From Tabrizicola sp. (GTDB lineage Bacteria > Pseudomonadota > Alphaproteobacteria > Rhodobacterales > Rhodobacteraceae): 54,662 bases of DNA. The DNA lies in the NCBI GenBank assembly GCA_025458105.1, contig JALOTD010000002.1:1-54662 (forward strand), read 5' to 3'. A program made the position numbers and the translations under genes. The notes under the pieces are model-generated. The model did not search any database, was not told the origin of the DNA, and saw only the letters and a program-made list of their open reading frames with translations. Shown here piece after piece: positions 18,076 to 26,973 of the stretch. How positions within the stretch are numbered: the stretch's first letter is position 1; each line of letters opens with the position of its first letter.

Positions 18076-18861
18076 ATGCAGGGCTCGGCCAACCTCAACC
18101 TGATGATCAAGGCCGCGCGCAAGGCGGGGCGGTCGCTGGTCAAGGACTTCCGCGAGGTGGAGAACCTGCAGGTCTCGACCAAGGGGCCGGGGGACTTTGT
18201 GTCGAAGGCCGACCGTGAGGCGGAACGGTTGATCAAGGAAGAGCTTCTGGGCGGGCGGCCGACCTATGGCTGGATCGGCGAGGAGACGGGCGCTGCGGCG
18301 GGGGCCGACCCGACCCGGCGCTGGATCGTCGATCCCCTGGACGGAACGACGAACTTCCTGCACGGGATGCCGCATTGGGCGGTGTCCATCGCGCTGGAGC
18401 ACAAGGGCGAGATCGTCAGCGCTGTGGTCTATGACCCGGCCAAGGACGAGATGTTCTGGGCCGAGAAAGGTGCTGGCGCCTGGCTGAACGACAACCGGCG
18501 TCTGCGGGTTTCGGGCCGCCGGGCGATGCATGAGGCGGTGTTTGCGACCGGTGTGCCGTTTGGGGCGAAGTCCACCCTGCCCGCGATGCTGAAGGATCTT
18601 GGCCGCTTGATGCCAGCCTGTGCGGGCGTACGGCGCTGGGGGGCGGCGTCGTTGGATCTGGCCTATGTCGCAGCGGGACGTTTCGATGGCTATTGGGAGC
18701 GGGAACTGAGCGCCTGGGACGTGGCGGCGGGCATTCTGTTGGTGAAGGAAGCCGGTGGCCTGGTCGAGGGCCTGCGCGAAGGGACGGATCCGCTGGACGG
18801 CGCGCTCGTCGCGGCGAATTACGGGCTTTTCAAGGGCTTCGCGGACGTGATCCGCGGCTGA
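18076..18861 (+). CDS. suhB: Inositol-1-monophosphatase family protein
   Basis: 261 residues. Mg2+-dependent phosphatase: WIGEETG holds a metal-binding Glu (near residue 69), WIVDPLDGTTNFLHG has Asp86 and Asp89, and ELSAWDVAAGILLVKEAGG has the C-terminal Asp. In Escherichia coli SuhB also joins rRNA antitermination complexes; whether that holds here cannot be read from sequence. The ATG at 18076 gives the family start (MQGSANLNLMIKAARKAG). A run of three hairpins follows directly. Confidence 0.9.
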   Translation: MQGSANLNLMIKAARKAGRSLVKDFREVENLQVSTKGPGDFVSKADREAERLIKEELLGGRPTYGWIGEETGAAAGADPTRRWIVDPLDGTTNFLHGMPHWAVSIALEHKGEIVSAVVYDPAKDEMFWAEKGAGAWLNDNRRLRVSGRRAMHEAVFATGVPFGAKSTLPAMLKDLGRLMPACAGVRRWGAASLDLAYVAAGRFDGYWERELSAWDVAAGILLVKEAGGLVEGLREGTDPLDGALVAANYGLFKGFADVIRG

Positions 18862-18862
18862 A

Positions 18863-18930
18863 CCGGACTTTTCGAAAAGTCCGGGCCGGAGCCATTGAAG
18901 GCTCCGATGCGATTTCTTTGAAGAAATCGC
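18863..18930. terminator. Three tandem hairpins between convergent genes
   Basis: (1) A perfect 22-bp palindrome at 18863-18884, core cttttcgaaaag. (2) Stem cggagcc/ggctccg with loop attgaa at 18887-18906. (3) A perfect 10-bp stem gcgatttctt/aagaaatcgc with a 2-nt loop at 18909-18930. They fill nearly all the space between the stop codons of suhB and the rhomboid gene. They probably act as a bidirectional terminator. Palindrome 1 shares its 12-bp core with the element at 2337-2360. Confidence 0.7.
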
Positions 18931-18933
18931 CTT

Positions 18934-19680
18934 CTAGTCCCGACGCCTTGGGATAAGGGGGATGTTGGAGCGCGCCGCTTCGTATTGCGTTGGCGGGTGT
19001 GGCGGGTGGCCTTGAGTTGCCTGCCAGTAACCCCCTGCCCCGCGCCGCAGCCAGACCGGGATTGTCAGCACCAATCCGGCCATGAAGCCGCCCGCATGGG
19101 CCCAGTAGGCGACGCCGCCCTCTTCGCCCGGGGTCGCGAAGCCCGAAACAAGCTGGATGCCGAACCAGATGCCCAGCACGATCCAGGCCGGAATGGCGAA
19201 GATGCGGAAGAAGATCACGAAGATAAACAGCACATCCACCTTTGCTTTCGGGAACAGCAGCAGATAGCCGCCCATCACCCCGGCAATCGCACCGGAGGCG
19301 CCGACCATCGGGATTTGCGAGCTGAGATCCGCTGCCGCCTGCAATCCGGCGGCTGCGACCCCTGCGGCAAGATAGAAGAGAAGAAAGCCAAGATGGCCCA
19401 TCTCTTCCTCAAGGTTGTCGCCATAAATCCAGAGAAACAGCATGTTCCCAGCCAGATGCATCCACCCGGCATGCAGGAACATCGAGGTGAGCACGGTCTC
19501 ATACCCCTCGCCCGCCATCAGCCTGGCCGGGACCAGACCCCATTCGAAAAAGAAGATGTTCAGCTGCAAATCGGTCTTTCCCAGGAAATACCCCAGGAAA
19601 ACCAAGATGTTGATCGCGATCAGCGCGATGGTGACATAGGGCGTTCGGCCCGAAGGGTTGTGGTCGCGGATCGGAAACAT
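18934..19680 (-). CDS. Rhomboid family intramembrane serine protease
   Basis: 248 residues with six or so membrane helices. The catalytic Ser129 is in PMVGASGAIAGVMGGY and His195 in AYWAHAGGFMAG. The segment LTSMFLHAGWMHLAGNMLFL with the H-x3-N pattern and the LWIYGDNLEEEMG loop is typical of the family. It cuts membrane-anchored substrates within the bilayer. The start at 19680 gives MFPIRDHNPS, the common opening of this alphaproteobacterial subgroup. The C-terminal 35 residues are polar and probably cytoplasmic. Upstream lies putA on the same strand (gap 32 bp). Confidence 0.92.
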   Translation of the reverse strand: MFPIRDHNPSGRTPYVTIALIAINILVFLGYFLGKTDLQLNIFFFEWGLVPARLMAGEGYETVLTSMFLHAGWMHLAGNMLFLWIYGDNLEEEMGHLGFLLFYLAAGVAAAGLQAAADLSSQIPMVGASGAIAGVMGGYLLLFPKAKVDVLFIFVIFFRIFAIPAWIVLGIWFGIQLVSGFATPGEEGGVAYWAHAGGFMAGLVLTIPVWLRRGAGGYWQATQGHPPHPPTQYEAARSNIPLIPRRRD

Positions 19681-19712
19681 GCGGTGAAGCCTTTCCGATC
19701 CGGTCCGAGCCG

Positions 19713-22700
19713 TCAAGCATCGGCAGCAGCGGCCAGGAGCTGTGCGTTTCCGCCTGCAGCCGTGGTATCGATGCAGAGGTGCCGTTCCAAGAGCGCATGG
19801 ACGGCGTCCAAGGCCGCGATCAGCGGCAAGATCGGACCGGGCCGCGCGGCAAGCGCCCGCGCGTAGGGACGTCCGGCATCGGCCTCACCCCACCAGACCG
19901 CGCCGGAGAAACCTTGCAGGGAGGCAAGCGCCTCGGCTGGAACTCCAGGGGCCTCGATGGCGTGACCGCCGAGTTTTCGGATGCGTTCTGCCTGGGCAAG
20001 TGCGGTCGCGCGCCCCGGTCCAAGACACAGGAGCGGCGCGCGCGGGGTAAGGCTGAGCCGGTTCGATTCCCCGGTCGGGCCGGGCAGATCGATGACCTTT
20101 GGTGCAACCAGTGGCCAGGCGGCCGAGAGCGCGCGCTTCGTCTCGACCGCGGTCGTCACCACGCTGTCTGGCATGGCCGGAGGGGTCGGAGAGCGGGCGA
20201 AGCGGGCAACATAGTGCGGACCGCCCGCCTTTGGTCCGGTCCCGGACAAGCCTTCGCCGCCGAAGGGCTGACTGCCCACGACCGCCCCAATCTGATTGCG
20301 GTTCACATAGGCGTTGCCGACCCGCAGGCGTTCGGTGATTCGCTGCACACGGTCATCGATCCGGGTGTGCAAGCCAAAGGTCAGGCCATAACCGGTTGCA
20401 TTGATGGCATCGATCACGGCGTCGATGTCCTGGGCCTTGTATGTGGCGATGTGCAAGACGGGTCCGAAAATCTCGCGCGGCATGGCCTGGATGCCGTCGA
20501 CTTGCAGAACCGTCGGCGCGATGAAGGTCCCCTGCCCCGGGGCCTTGAGTTCCTTCAGGAGCCGCCCCTCGGACCGGGCTGCCTGGATGTAGGTGCGGAT
20601 CGCTGCCTGCGCCTGGGCATCGATCACTGGGCCGATGTCGGTGGCAAGCTTCCAGGGATCGCCAAGGGCCAGGTCGTCCATCGCACCGAAGAGCATTTCG
20701 GTCACGGTCTCGGCCACGTCCTCTTGCACGTAAAGGCAGCGCAGCGCGGAACACCTTTGCCCGGCAGACTGGAAGGCGGAGGCGATGATATCGCGGACGG
20801 CCTGTTCCGGCAGAGCGGTCGAGTCGACCAGCATCGCGTTCAGGCCGCCGGTCTCGGCAATCAGTGGGGCCGTGGGATCCAGATGGTCTGCCATCGCCCG
20901 GCGGATGGCCTGTGCGGTCTCGGTCGAGCCGGTGAAGGCGACCCCGTCCACTCGGGGATCGCGGGTAAGGGCAGCCCCGACCGCGCCGTCGCCGGGGAGC
21001 AGCTGCAGGGCGATCGGGGGCACGCCTGCCGCGAGCAGATGATCGACGGCGAGGGTGGCGATGAGGGGGGTCTGCTCGGCCGGTTTGGCGAGGACGGCGT
21101 TCCCGGCAGCGAGTGCGGCAGCGATCTGACCGCAGAAGATGGCAAGCGGGAAGTTCCAGGGGCTGATGCAGGCAAAGGTGCCGCGCGCCGGGGCGGTCTG
21201 GAGGGTCTGCGTCGCGTAAAAGCGCAGAAAATCCACCGCCTCGCGCAGTTCGGCGATTGCGTCAGGCAGGGTCTTGCCCGCCTCGCGCGTCAACAGTGCG
21301 AAGATGCGACCAAAGTCTGCCTCCAACCGGTCGGCAGCCCGGATCAGGACGGCTGAGCGCACCTGCGGCCCGGCGGCCCAAGGTTCGGCAAGCCGAAGTG
21401 CCGTATCGACATCGGAGGGGGCGGAGGTGGTGACATGTCCGACCAAAGCCCCAGAGGCGGGATTCAGCACCGCAAGTTGCATGCCCCCGACCGCCCGCCC
21501 TGCCACCCTTGGCGCGGCCTCGAACACGGCTTGCGCATGGGGCGCGCGGGCGGTCTCGATCTGTGCAAGGTCGGCGGCGTCGGCCAGATCCCAGCCGTGG
21601 CTGTTCTTGCGAGGCGCAAACAGCATCGGTCCGGCGACCAGCGTCGGGTTGGGGGCCGCAAGGGTTTCCATGACTGATAAAGGGCAAGCCGCGACCTGTT
21701 CGGGCGGGACATCCTCATCGACAATCTGGTTCACGAAACTGGAGTTCGCGCCATTCTCCAACAGACGGCGCACGAGGTAGGCGAGAAGGTCGCGATGCGC
21801 GCCGACCGGGGCGTAAATCCGGCAGCGGGTGCTGTTGTCCGACAGAACGATGTCATGCAGGCGTTCGCCCATGCCATGGAGGCGCTGGAACTCGAATTCC
21901 AAAGGAGACCGACCGAGGTTCTGCGCCAGATGCAGCACTGCGGCGACCGTGTGGGCGTTGTGGGTGGCGAACTGGGGATAGATGCGGTCGGTCATCGCCA
22001 GAAGTTTGCGGGCATTGGCGATGTAGCTTACGTCCGTGCCCTGCTTGCGGGTGAAGACGGGAAAGCTCTCCAGCCCCAGGATCTGCGCCCGCTTCACCTC
22101 GGCATCCCAATAGGCGCCCTTCACGAGGCGAACCATGATCTTGCGGTCGAGCCGCGTGGCGAGGTCGTGCAGCCAGTCGATCACCGCGCCTGCGCGGCGG
22201 CCATAAGCCTGGACGACGACGCCGAACCCGTCCCAGCCCTTCAGCGCGGGGTCCGAGAGCGTGGCCTCGATCACCTCCAGCGACAGAGCCAGGCGGTCGG
22301 CTTCCTCGGCATCGATGTTGAACCCGAGGCCCGCCGCCTTGGCCAGCGTGGCAAGGGCGCGGACGCGGGGGACCAGTTCCTCCATCACCCGGTCGCACTT
22401 GGCGACCTCGTACCGGGGGTGCAGCGCTGACAGTTTCACCGAAATGCCGGGGTTGGTGCGGATGTCGTTGCCCTTAGCGGCGCGAGCTATGCTGGTGATC
22501 GCGGCGGAATAGGCCAGGTGATAGCGGCGGGCGTCGGCTTCGGTGCGGGCAGCTTCGCCCAGCATGTCGTAGCTGTAGGTATAGCCTTTGGCCTCCAGCT
22601 CGGCTGCCCGGTCCATCGCGCGGTCGATGGTTTCCCCCAGGACAAAGTTGCGGCCCATTTCCTTCATCGCGCGGGAGACGGCTGTGCGGATCACCGGTTC

Positions 22701-23150
22701 GCCCAGACGGCGGACAGCGCCGCGCAGGACGCCGGCGATCCCGCCCTTTGATTCGTCCAGCACCTTGCCGGTCAAGAGAAGCGCCCAGGTCGAGGCATTG
22801 ACCAGCGGCGAAGCGGACTGCCCGAGGTGGCGGCCCCAGTCGGAGGGGGCGATCTTGTCTTCGATCAACGCGTCCATGGTTTCGGCATCGGGAACGCGCA
22901 ACAGCGCCTCGGCCAGGCACATCAGCGCGATGCCTTCGTCGGTGGACAAGCCGTATTCGGCCAGGAACACCTCCATCAGGCCGGGCCGCGCGCTGGCCCG
23001 GATGCGGCTGACCAGATCAGCGGCCCTGGCCACGATGTCCGCCCGCGCTTTCGGGTCAATCCCAGCTTGAGCGACAAGGCTGCGCATCAGCGCGTCTTCG
23101 TCGGCCAAAGCTTGGGTTTCGATGGTGGACCAGGCAGATTCGGCGAACAT
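19713..23150 (-). CDS. putA: Bifunctional proline dehydrogenase / L-glutamate gamma-semialdehyde dehydrogenase
   Basis: 1145 residues. It oxidises proline to glutamate in two steps. The FAD-dependent PRODH barrel is in the N-terminal half (LVKGAYWDAEVKRAQ, ATHNAHTV, EFEFQRLHGMGERL, RIYAPVGAHRDLLAYLVRRL). The aldehyde dehydrogenase half has CISPWNFPLAIF, VAFTGSTETAQ, AETGGLNAML and the catalytic Cys in SAGQRCSALRCLY. No ribbon-helix-helix DNA-binding domain precedes it, so it is not self-regulating as in enteric bacteria; the divergent putR is the likely regulator. The start at 23150 has an AAGGAAGG site. The C-terminal 120 residues form an extra ALDH-like tail. Confidence 0.96.
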   Translation of the reverse strand: MFAESAWSTIETQALADEDALMRSLVAQAGIDPKARADIVARAADLVSRIRASARPGLMEVFLAEYGLSTDEGIALMCLAEALLRVPDAETMDALIEDKIAPSDWGRHLGQSASPLVNASTWALLLTGKVLDESKGGIAGVLRGAVRRLGEPVIRTAVSRAMKEMGRNFVLGETIDRAMDRAAELEAKGYTYSYDMLGEAARTEADARRYHLAYSAAITSIARAAKGNDIRTNPGISVKLSALHPRYEVAKCDRVMEELVPRVRALATLAKAAGLGFNIDAEEADRLALSLEVIEATLSDPALKGWDGFGVVVQAYGRRAGAVIDWLHDLATRLDRKIMVRLVKGAYWDAEVKRAQILGLESFPVFTRKQGTDVSYIANARKLLAMTDRIYPQFATHNAHTVAAVLHLAQNLGRSPLEFEFQRLHGMGERLHDIVLSDNSTRCRIYAPVGAHRDLLAYLVRRLLENGANSSFVNQIVDEDVPPEQVAACPLSVMETLAAPNPTLVAGPMLFAPRKNSHGWDLADAADLAQIETARAPHAQAVFEAAPRVAGRAVGGMQLAVLNPASGALVGHVTTSAPSDVDTALRLAEPWAAGPQVRSAVLIRAADRLEADFGRIFALLTREAGKTLPDAIAELREAVDFLRFYATQTLQTAPARGTFACISPWNFPLAIFCGQIAAALAAGNAVLAKPAEQTPLIATLAVDHLLAAGVPPIALQLLPGDGAVGAALTRDPRVDGVAFTGSTETAQAIRRAMADHLDPTAPLIAETGGLNAMLVDSTALPEQAVRDIIASAFQSAGQRCSALRCLYVQEDVAETVTEMLFGAMDDLALGDPWKLATDIGPVIDAQAQAAIRTYIQAARSEGRLLKELKAPGQGTFIAPTVLQVDGIQAMPREIFGPVLHIATYKAQDIDAVIDAINATGYGLTFGLHTRIDDRVQRITERLRVGNAYVNRNQIGAVVGSQPFGGEGLSGTGPKAGGPHYVARFARSPTPPAMPDSVVTTAVETKRALSAAWPLVAPKVIDLPGPTGESNRLSLTPRAPLLCLGPGRATALAQAERIRKLGGHAIEAPGVPAEALASLQGFSGAVWWGEADAGRPYARALAARPGPILPLIAALDAVHALLERHLCIDTTAAGGNAQLLAAAADA

Positions 23151-23253
23151 CGGGCACCTTCCTTTGTGCCTATAGTATATCGATTGTCTCCGGCTGTTTT
23201 CCCGAATACTTCGTGCTATGCAGTCCGAACTAAGGAAAAAGTGGAGTGTTCCC
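23151..23253. promoter_or_regulatory. putA-putR divergent control region
   Basis: 103 bp between the putA start and the likely putR start. It contains an AT-rich stretch around 23171-23186 (tatagtatatcgattg), which stands out from the GC-rich flanks and probably holds the promoters and the PutR site. In Rhodobacter-type systems PutR activates putA in response to proline. I could not define an exact operator. Confidence 0.45.
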
Positions 23254-23715
23254 GTGCCAGATGCCCGCAACGAACTTGACCGTTTCGACCTCTCCATCCT
23301 GCGGGTTCTGCAAGTTGAAGGTCGGATTTCGGTGGTCGAACTGGCCAGCCGGATCGGGTTGTCAAAGTCACCCACTCAGGCGCGCATGAAGCGGCTGGAG
23401 GAGATTGGCGTCATTTCGGGTTATCGGGCGATCCTGGACCCGATCCGGATGGGTCAGGCCCATGTGGCCTTTGTCGAAGTGCGCCTGAGCGACACGCGCG
23501 AGGCGGCGCTTACAGCGTTCAACAAGGCCGTTCTGCTGGTGCCCGAAGTCGAGCAATGTCACATGATGGCGTCAAGTTTCGACTATCTGTTGAAGGTGCG
23601 GACTTCGGATATCCAGGCCTATCGCCGGGTGTTGGGCGAGGTCATTTCCGCCCTGCCGCATGTGTCAAACACCTCGACCTATGTGGCGATGGAGGCGGTG
23701 AAGGAGGTCTTTTGA
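23254..23715 (+). CDS. putR: Lrp/AsnC-type regulator, probable activator of putA
   Basis: 153 residues. The N-terminal helix-turn-helix is LDRFDLSILRVLQVEGRISV ... IGLSKSPTQARMKRLEEIGV, followed by the RAM/AsnC effector domain (AFVEVRL ... VPEVEQCHMMASSFDYLLKV). Divergent from putA, matching the known PutR arrangement of alphaproteobacteria. The GTG at 23254 is chosen as start: GGAG (23243-23246) is 7 bp upstream and the product then begins at the normal distance from the HTH. An in-frame ATG at 23218 would add 12 residues but has no ribosome site. Confidence 0.88.
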   Translation: MPDARNELDRFDLSILRVLQVEGRISVVELASRIGLSKSPTQARMKRLEEIGVISGYRAILDPIRMGQAHVAFVEVRLSDTREAALTAFNKAVLLVPEVEQCHMMASSFDYLLKVRTSDIQAYRRVLGEVISALPHVSNTSTYVAMEAVKEVF

Positions 23716-23778
23716 GGGCCCTGGGAAGCGTCTTGCCCGACTCGGGGCCCGCCGTGCACTCTGCGGGGAAAAGGACGC

Positions 23779-24900
23779 ATGATGAGCCTGGATGATGCCG
23801 ACCTGACCGCCGCGCGGCAGCCCCTGAACCGGGCGCGGTCGATGCCTGCGGGGTTCTACACCGATCCGGCGATCTTTGCGCGCGAGCGGGAGCGGCTGTT
23901 CCTGAAGCATTGGTTCTTCCTGTGCCGGGCGGAAGAACTGCCGCAGGCGGGCGACTTTCGCACCTTTGACAGTGCGGGCGGGCCGATCGTGCTGCTTCGG
24001 GGCAGTGACGGTCAGTTGCGCTGTTTTGCGAATTTCTGCCGCCATCGCGGCTCGATCCTTCTGGAGGGGTCGGGGAATGTGGGGGGCCGGATCACCTGCC
24101 CCTACCATGCCTGGAGCTATCTGAACGACGGGCGGCTGTACGGCTGCCCGGACATGAAGGATGCCGAAGGGTTCGACAAGGTCGAGAACGGGCTGGTCGC
24201 ACTGGACCTTGACGCCTGGGAGGGATTTGTCTTCGCCCGCTTCACGCGAGAGGGTCCAAGCCTGCGTGAGCATCTGGGCGATTTTCCGGAGCGCATGGCC
24301 AGCCACGGGCTGGGGCAGATGCGCTGCACCTGGCGGGTAACGCTGGATGTGGCGGCGAACTGGAAGCTGATTCTGGAAAACGCGGTCGAGACCTATCACA
24401 CGGGGATCGTGCACCGGGACACAGTGGGCGCGCAGCAGTCGCGGACGCCGGAGACGAGTGGCAACTGGATTGCGATCCAGGTCATCTCGGGCCGGTCGAT
24501 TGCGACGCTGGGGACGGATCAGCCGCCCTTCCCGCCGATCGAGGGGCTAAACGAGGAGGCGCAGCTGGGCACCTGGTTCACGGTCGTGCTGCCCACGGTG
24601 CAGTTCGCGGTGGCGCAGGATTGTCTGTGGTGGCTGAACACGCGGCCGGTGAACGAGGGCCGCACGATCCTGGAAGTGGGCGGATGCTTTCCCGAGGATC
24701 GGCTTGCCCTGCCCGATTTCGCCGCCCGTGCCGAGCCCTATTACGACCGGTGGGAGCGGGTCGCCAAGGAAGACGTGGGCATTCTGGAGAAACAGCAGCG
24801 CGCGCTTGGGTCGGCATTGTACCGTCCGGGGCCGCTGTCCTGGCGCGATGACATGGTACAGGCCATGGGGGTCTGGGTGGCGGACCGGCTGGACCTGTAA
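23779..24900 (+). CDS. Rieske non-heme iron oxygenase, alpha subunit
   Basis: 373 residues. Rieske [2Fe-2S] ligands Cys87, His89, Cys107 and His110 are in FCRHRG and CPYHAW. The catalytic iron site is in NWKLILENAVETYHTGIVHRD (His207, His212) with a later Asp. The overall pattern resembles oxygenases that demethylate quaternary amines (glycine betaine monooxygenase GbcA, stachydrine demethylase, carnitine and choline oxygenases) more than aromatic dioxygenases. It follows putR by 63 bp. Next to putA, a role in converting proline betaine to N-methylproline or proline is an attractive inference. No reductase partner gene is nearby. Tandem ATGs; AAGGA precedes the first. Confidence 0.8.
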   Translation: MMSLDDADLTAARQPLNRARSMPAGFYTDPAIFARERERLFLKHWFFLCRAEELPQAGDFRTFDSAGGPIVLLRGSDGQLRCFANFCRHRGSILLEGSGNVGGRITCPYHAWSYLNDGRLYGCPDMKDAEGFDKVENGLVALDLDAWEGFVFARFTREGPSLREHLGDFPERMASHGLGQMRCTWRVTLDVAANWKLILENAVETYHTGIVHRDTVGAQQSRTPETSGNWIAIQVISGRSIATLGTDQPPFPPIEGLNEEAQLGTWFTVVLPTVQFAVAQDCLWWLNTRPVNEGRTILEVGGCFPEDRLALPDFAARAEPYYDRWERVAKEDVGILEKQQRALGSALYRPGPLSWRDDMVQAMGVWVADRLDL

Positions 24901-24903
24901 GGC

Positions 24904-24989
<86 letters not shown>

Positions 24990-25100
24990 AAGCGCGGGGC
25001 TGTAGCATAGCGGGTTTGCCGGGGGCGGAAAGGGCCCTTTTCCCAGCGGTGCATTTGACAGGAGGCCCCAAGCGGATAGGGTCGGCGGCAGGAGGATGGC

Positions 25101-26105
25101 ATGCTTGACCCAGACAACCTGCGCCGGATCGTGCTTGCCAGCCTGACCCATCTTCTGGGCCTGGTGCGCCCGAACGGCAGGTTTGTCTATGCGCACACGG
25201 CGGGCGCGCCCGACCAGCCGCTGGACGGCTACAACATGCTGCGCCATTGCGGAACGCTGTGGTTCATGCTGCGGGCGATGAACGATCTGCAGCTGGATCT
25301 GGCCGAGGACGCGCGCACGGCCCTGGGTCGGGCAGTGGGCTATGCGGCGGGCAAGTTCGACCGGCCCGTCTGGTTGCCGGGGCCGACGCTGGCGCTGGTC
25401 ACCAAGGGCGCGGTCAAGACCGGAGGGATCGGTCTGGCGCTGGTGATGCTGGCGGAATACGGGCGCGCCAGGGCCATGCCCGAGGTGACGCCCGACACGC
25501 TGGACGACACCATTGCCGCGCTGGCCGCCTATGGCCGGGCGCAACGCGAGGGTCAGGATTTCCTTCACAAGCGGCAGTTCGATGATGGCACGGTGCTGCC
25601 GTTCCGCAGCGACTATTACACGGGCGAGTTGCTGTTGGGCCTGTTCGTGAGCGGCCAGAGCGACGCTGCGATCATCGCCGCCGCCGAGGCCCTGATGGCG
25701 CGGCGCTACGGGGTGCCCGAGCAAAGCCACTGGATGGCCTATGCTGCCTGCGAGGCGGCCGAACGCGGGCTGATCGGCGAAGAGCGGCTGCAAGGCTATC
25801 TGACTGACCTCGTCACCGGGATGATCGAGCAGAACGGCTATCGCGGGCGGCGCCAGTCCACCCCGATTGCCTGCCGGACCGAGGCGCTGACCCGGTTTGT
25901 CCTTCTCTGCCAGCGCTGGCCGGGCCGGTTTCCCGAAAGCCTGTCCGCGGCAGCCTTGCAAGCCGCTGACGAGAATCTGGCGCTGCAGCTGGACTGGTAC
26001 GAGGATGGCCAGTTCTGGAAGGGTGACGACGAGCGGAAAGTGCAGATCGACTATATCCAGCACAACGCCACGGCCTTCCTGAACCGGTTGTTGATCCTGT
26101 ACTAG
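25101..26105 (+). CDS. Conserved protein of unknown function, possible alpha/alpha-barrel fold
   Basis: 334 residues, no signal peptide, no membrane segments. Repeating helix-rich units with aromatic and glycine turns (GYNMLRHCGTLWFMLRAM, GGIGLALVMLAEYGRA, YYTGELLLGLF, HWMAYAACEAAER, YIQHNATAFLNRLL) recall the alpha/alpha-toroid of six-hairpin glycosidases, sugar epimerases and lanthionine-synthetase-like enzymes. This fold guess is from spacing of motifs only. GGAGG is well placed before the ATG. It follows the tRNA gene and its stop overlaps the stop of the opposite-strand gene by 4 bp. No function is assigned. Confidence 0.7.
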   Translation: MLDPDNLRRIVLASLTHLLGLVRPNGRFVYAHTAGAPDQPLDGYNMLRHCGTLWFMLRAMNDLQLDLAEDARTALGRAVGYAAGKFDRPVWLPGPTLALVTKGAVKTGGIGLALVMLAEYGRARAMPEVTPDTLDDTIAALAAYGRAQREGQDFLHKRQFDDGTVLPFRSDYYTGELLLGLFVSGQSDAAIIAAAEALMARRYGVPEQSHWMAYAACEAAERGLIGEERLQGYLTDLVTGMIEQNGYRGRRQSTPIACRTEALTRFVLLCQRWPGRFPESLSAAALQAADENLALQLDWYEDGQFWKGDDERKVQIDYIQHNATAFLNRLLILY

Positions 26106-26440
26106 ATCCCGATGGCGGCAAAGGCCGCGCGCAGGACCAGCGTGGTGAGGCTGCGCTTGAACTGGCCGATCCGGGCTTTGGAAATCCCGCGCTGCGACAG
26201 GGCGATCATGCGGGCGTTGTCGGCCTGTGACTTCAAGAGGAACTCGAACTCCTCGCGGGTCAGGTCGCCCTGGGCAAGCAGATCGCCGCGCCGCTTCAGG
26301 TCTTCGGCAGAGGCTTCCAGAAAGGCTTCGACATCGCTGCGGATATCGGCGGCGGCCGATTTTAGGGTGCCGGTCGCAAGCGCCGAAAGGCCGTCTTTCA
26401 CTGCATCTTCAAAGGCCTGGAAGTTGTCGGACAAGCCCAT
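26102..26440 (-). CDS. Small helical protein of unknown function
   Basis: 112 residues, predicted almost wholly alpha-helical (DNFQAFEDAVKDGLSALATG, DVEAFLEASAEDLKRRGDLL, SKARIGQFKRSLTTLVLRAA) with a hydrophobic C-terminal end (RAAFAAIGI). It has no recognisable catalytic motif. It starts 2 bp after the stop of the lipoprotein gene upstream, so the two are one operon. Phasin-like or membrane-associated adaptor roles are possible but unsupported. Confidence 0.65.
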   Translation of the reverse strand: MGLSDNFQAFEDAVKDGLSALATGTLKSAAADIRSDVEAFLEASAEDLKRRGDLLAQGDLTREEFEFLLKSQADNARMIALSQRGISKARIGQFKRSLTTLVLRAAFAAIGI

Positions 26441-26441
26441 C

Positions 26442-26900
26442 TCAGTTCCCTCCGGCCGGGGCAGCGCAGGACCGTGCGGCCTGTTTTGCCTGTTCGGTGC
26501 AGATTAGCGTGTCGAAAGCCTGCGCAACCTCGCCCACCACCTCGTCCCGGAAGCCGCGCGAAAGGGTGCCCTGGGTTTCCCAGCGGGCAAGCGTGCCGCC
26601 CAGAAGATTGCCATCGGGATCGGTGATGAGCCGCCACTGTTCCTCGACCGCCCCGTTCCCGGGGATGCGCGAGGCGGCCAGCGCTTCAGCTGACGCCTCG
26701 GTGCTGATGCGAGCGGCTTCGTCGGCGTGGCTGGGGAACGGCTCGTTCGCCTGCTGCAACAAGGCGATGCTGTCGGCCTTGAGTTCGGTCGCGGCCTGAA
26801 CCGCGGCCTCGGAATAGGGCGGCGGGGTATCGCAGGCGGCAAGGACAAGGAAAAGTGCCAGAAACGCGGGCCGGGGCCCGCAGGAAAGAAGATAGGTCAT
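26442..26900 (-). CDS. Lipoprotein of unknown function
   Basis: 152 residues. The signal peptide ends in a lipobox (LVLAACDTP, Cys23). The mature chain is mostly helical with two further cysteines near the C-terminus (LICTEQAKQAARSC). GGAG precedes the ATG at 26900; the frame is open for 41 more codons upstream but these lack a signal peptide pattern. It is transcribed with the small helical protein gene. No family was recognised. Confidence 0.7.
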   Translation of the reverse strand: MTYLLSCGPRPAFLALFLVLAACDTPPPYSEAAVQAATELKADSIALLQQANEPFPSHADEAARISTEASAEALAASRIPGNGAVEEQWRLITDPDGNLLGGTLARWETQGTLSRGFRDEVVGEVAQAFDTLICTEQAKQAARSCAAPAGGN

Positions 26901-26973
26901 CGCAATGCTCCGTTGAAATATCTGGGGAGCATACTGGATTTTCGGCCGATCGGCAATCGCGCCTGGGGTGAGG

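Noticed and set aside
19779-21356. A 525-codon plus-strand open frame within putA
   Set aside because: Antisense shadow of an unmistakable PutA; composition is Gly/Arg/Gln-rich without motifs.
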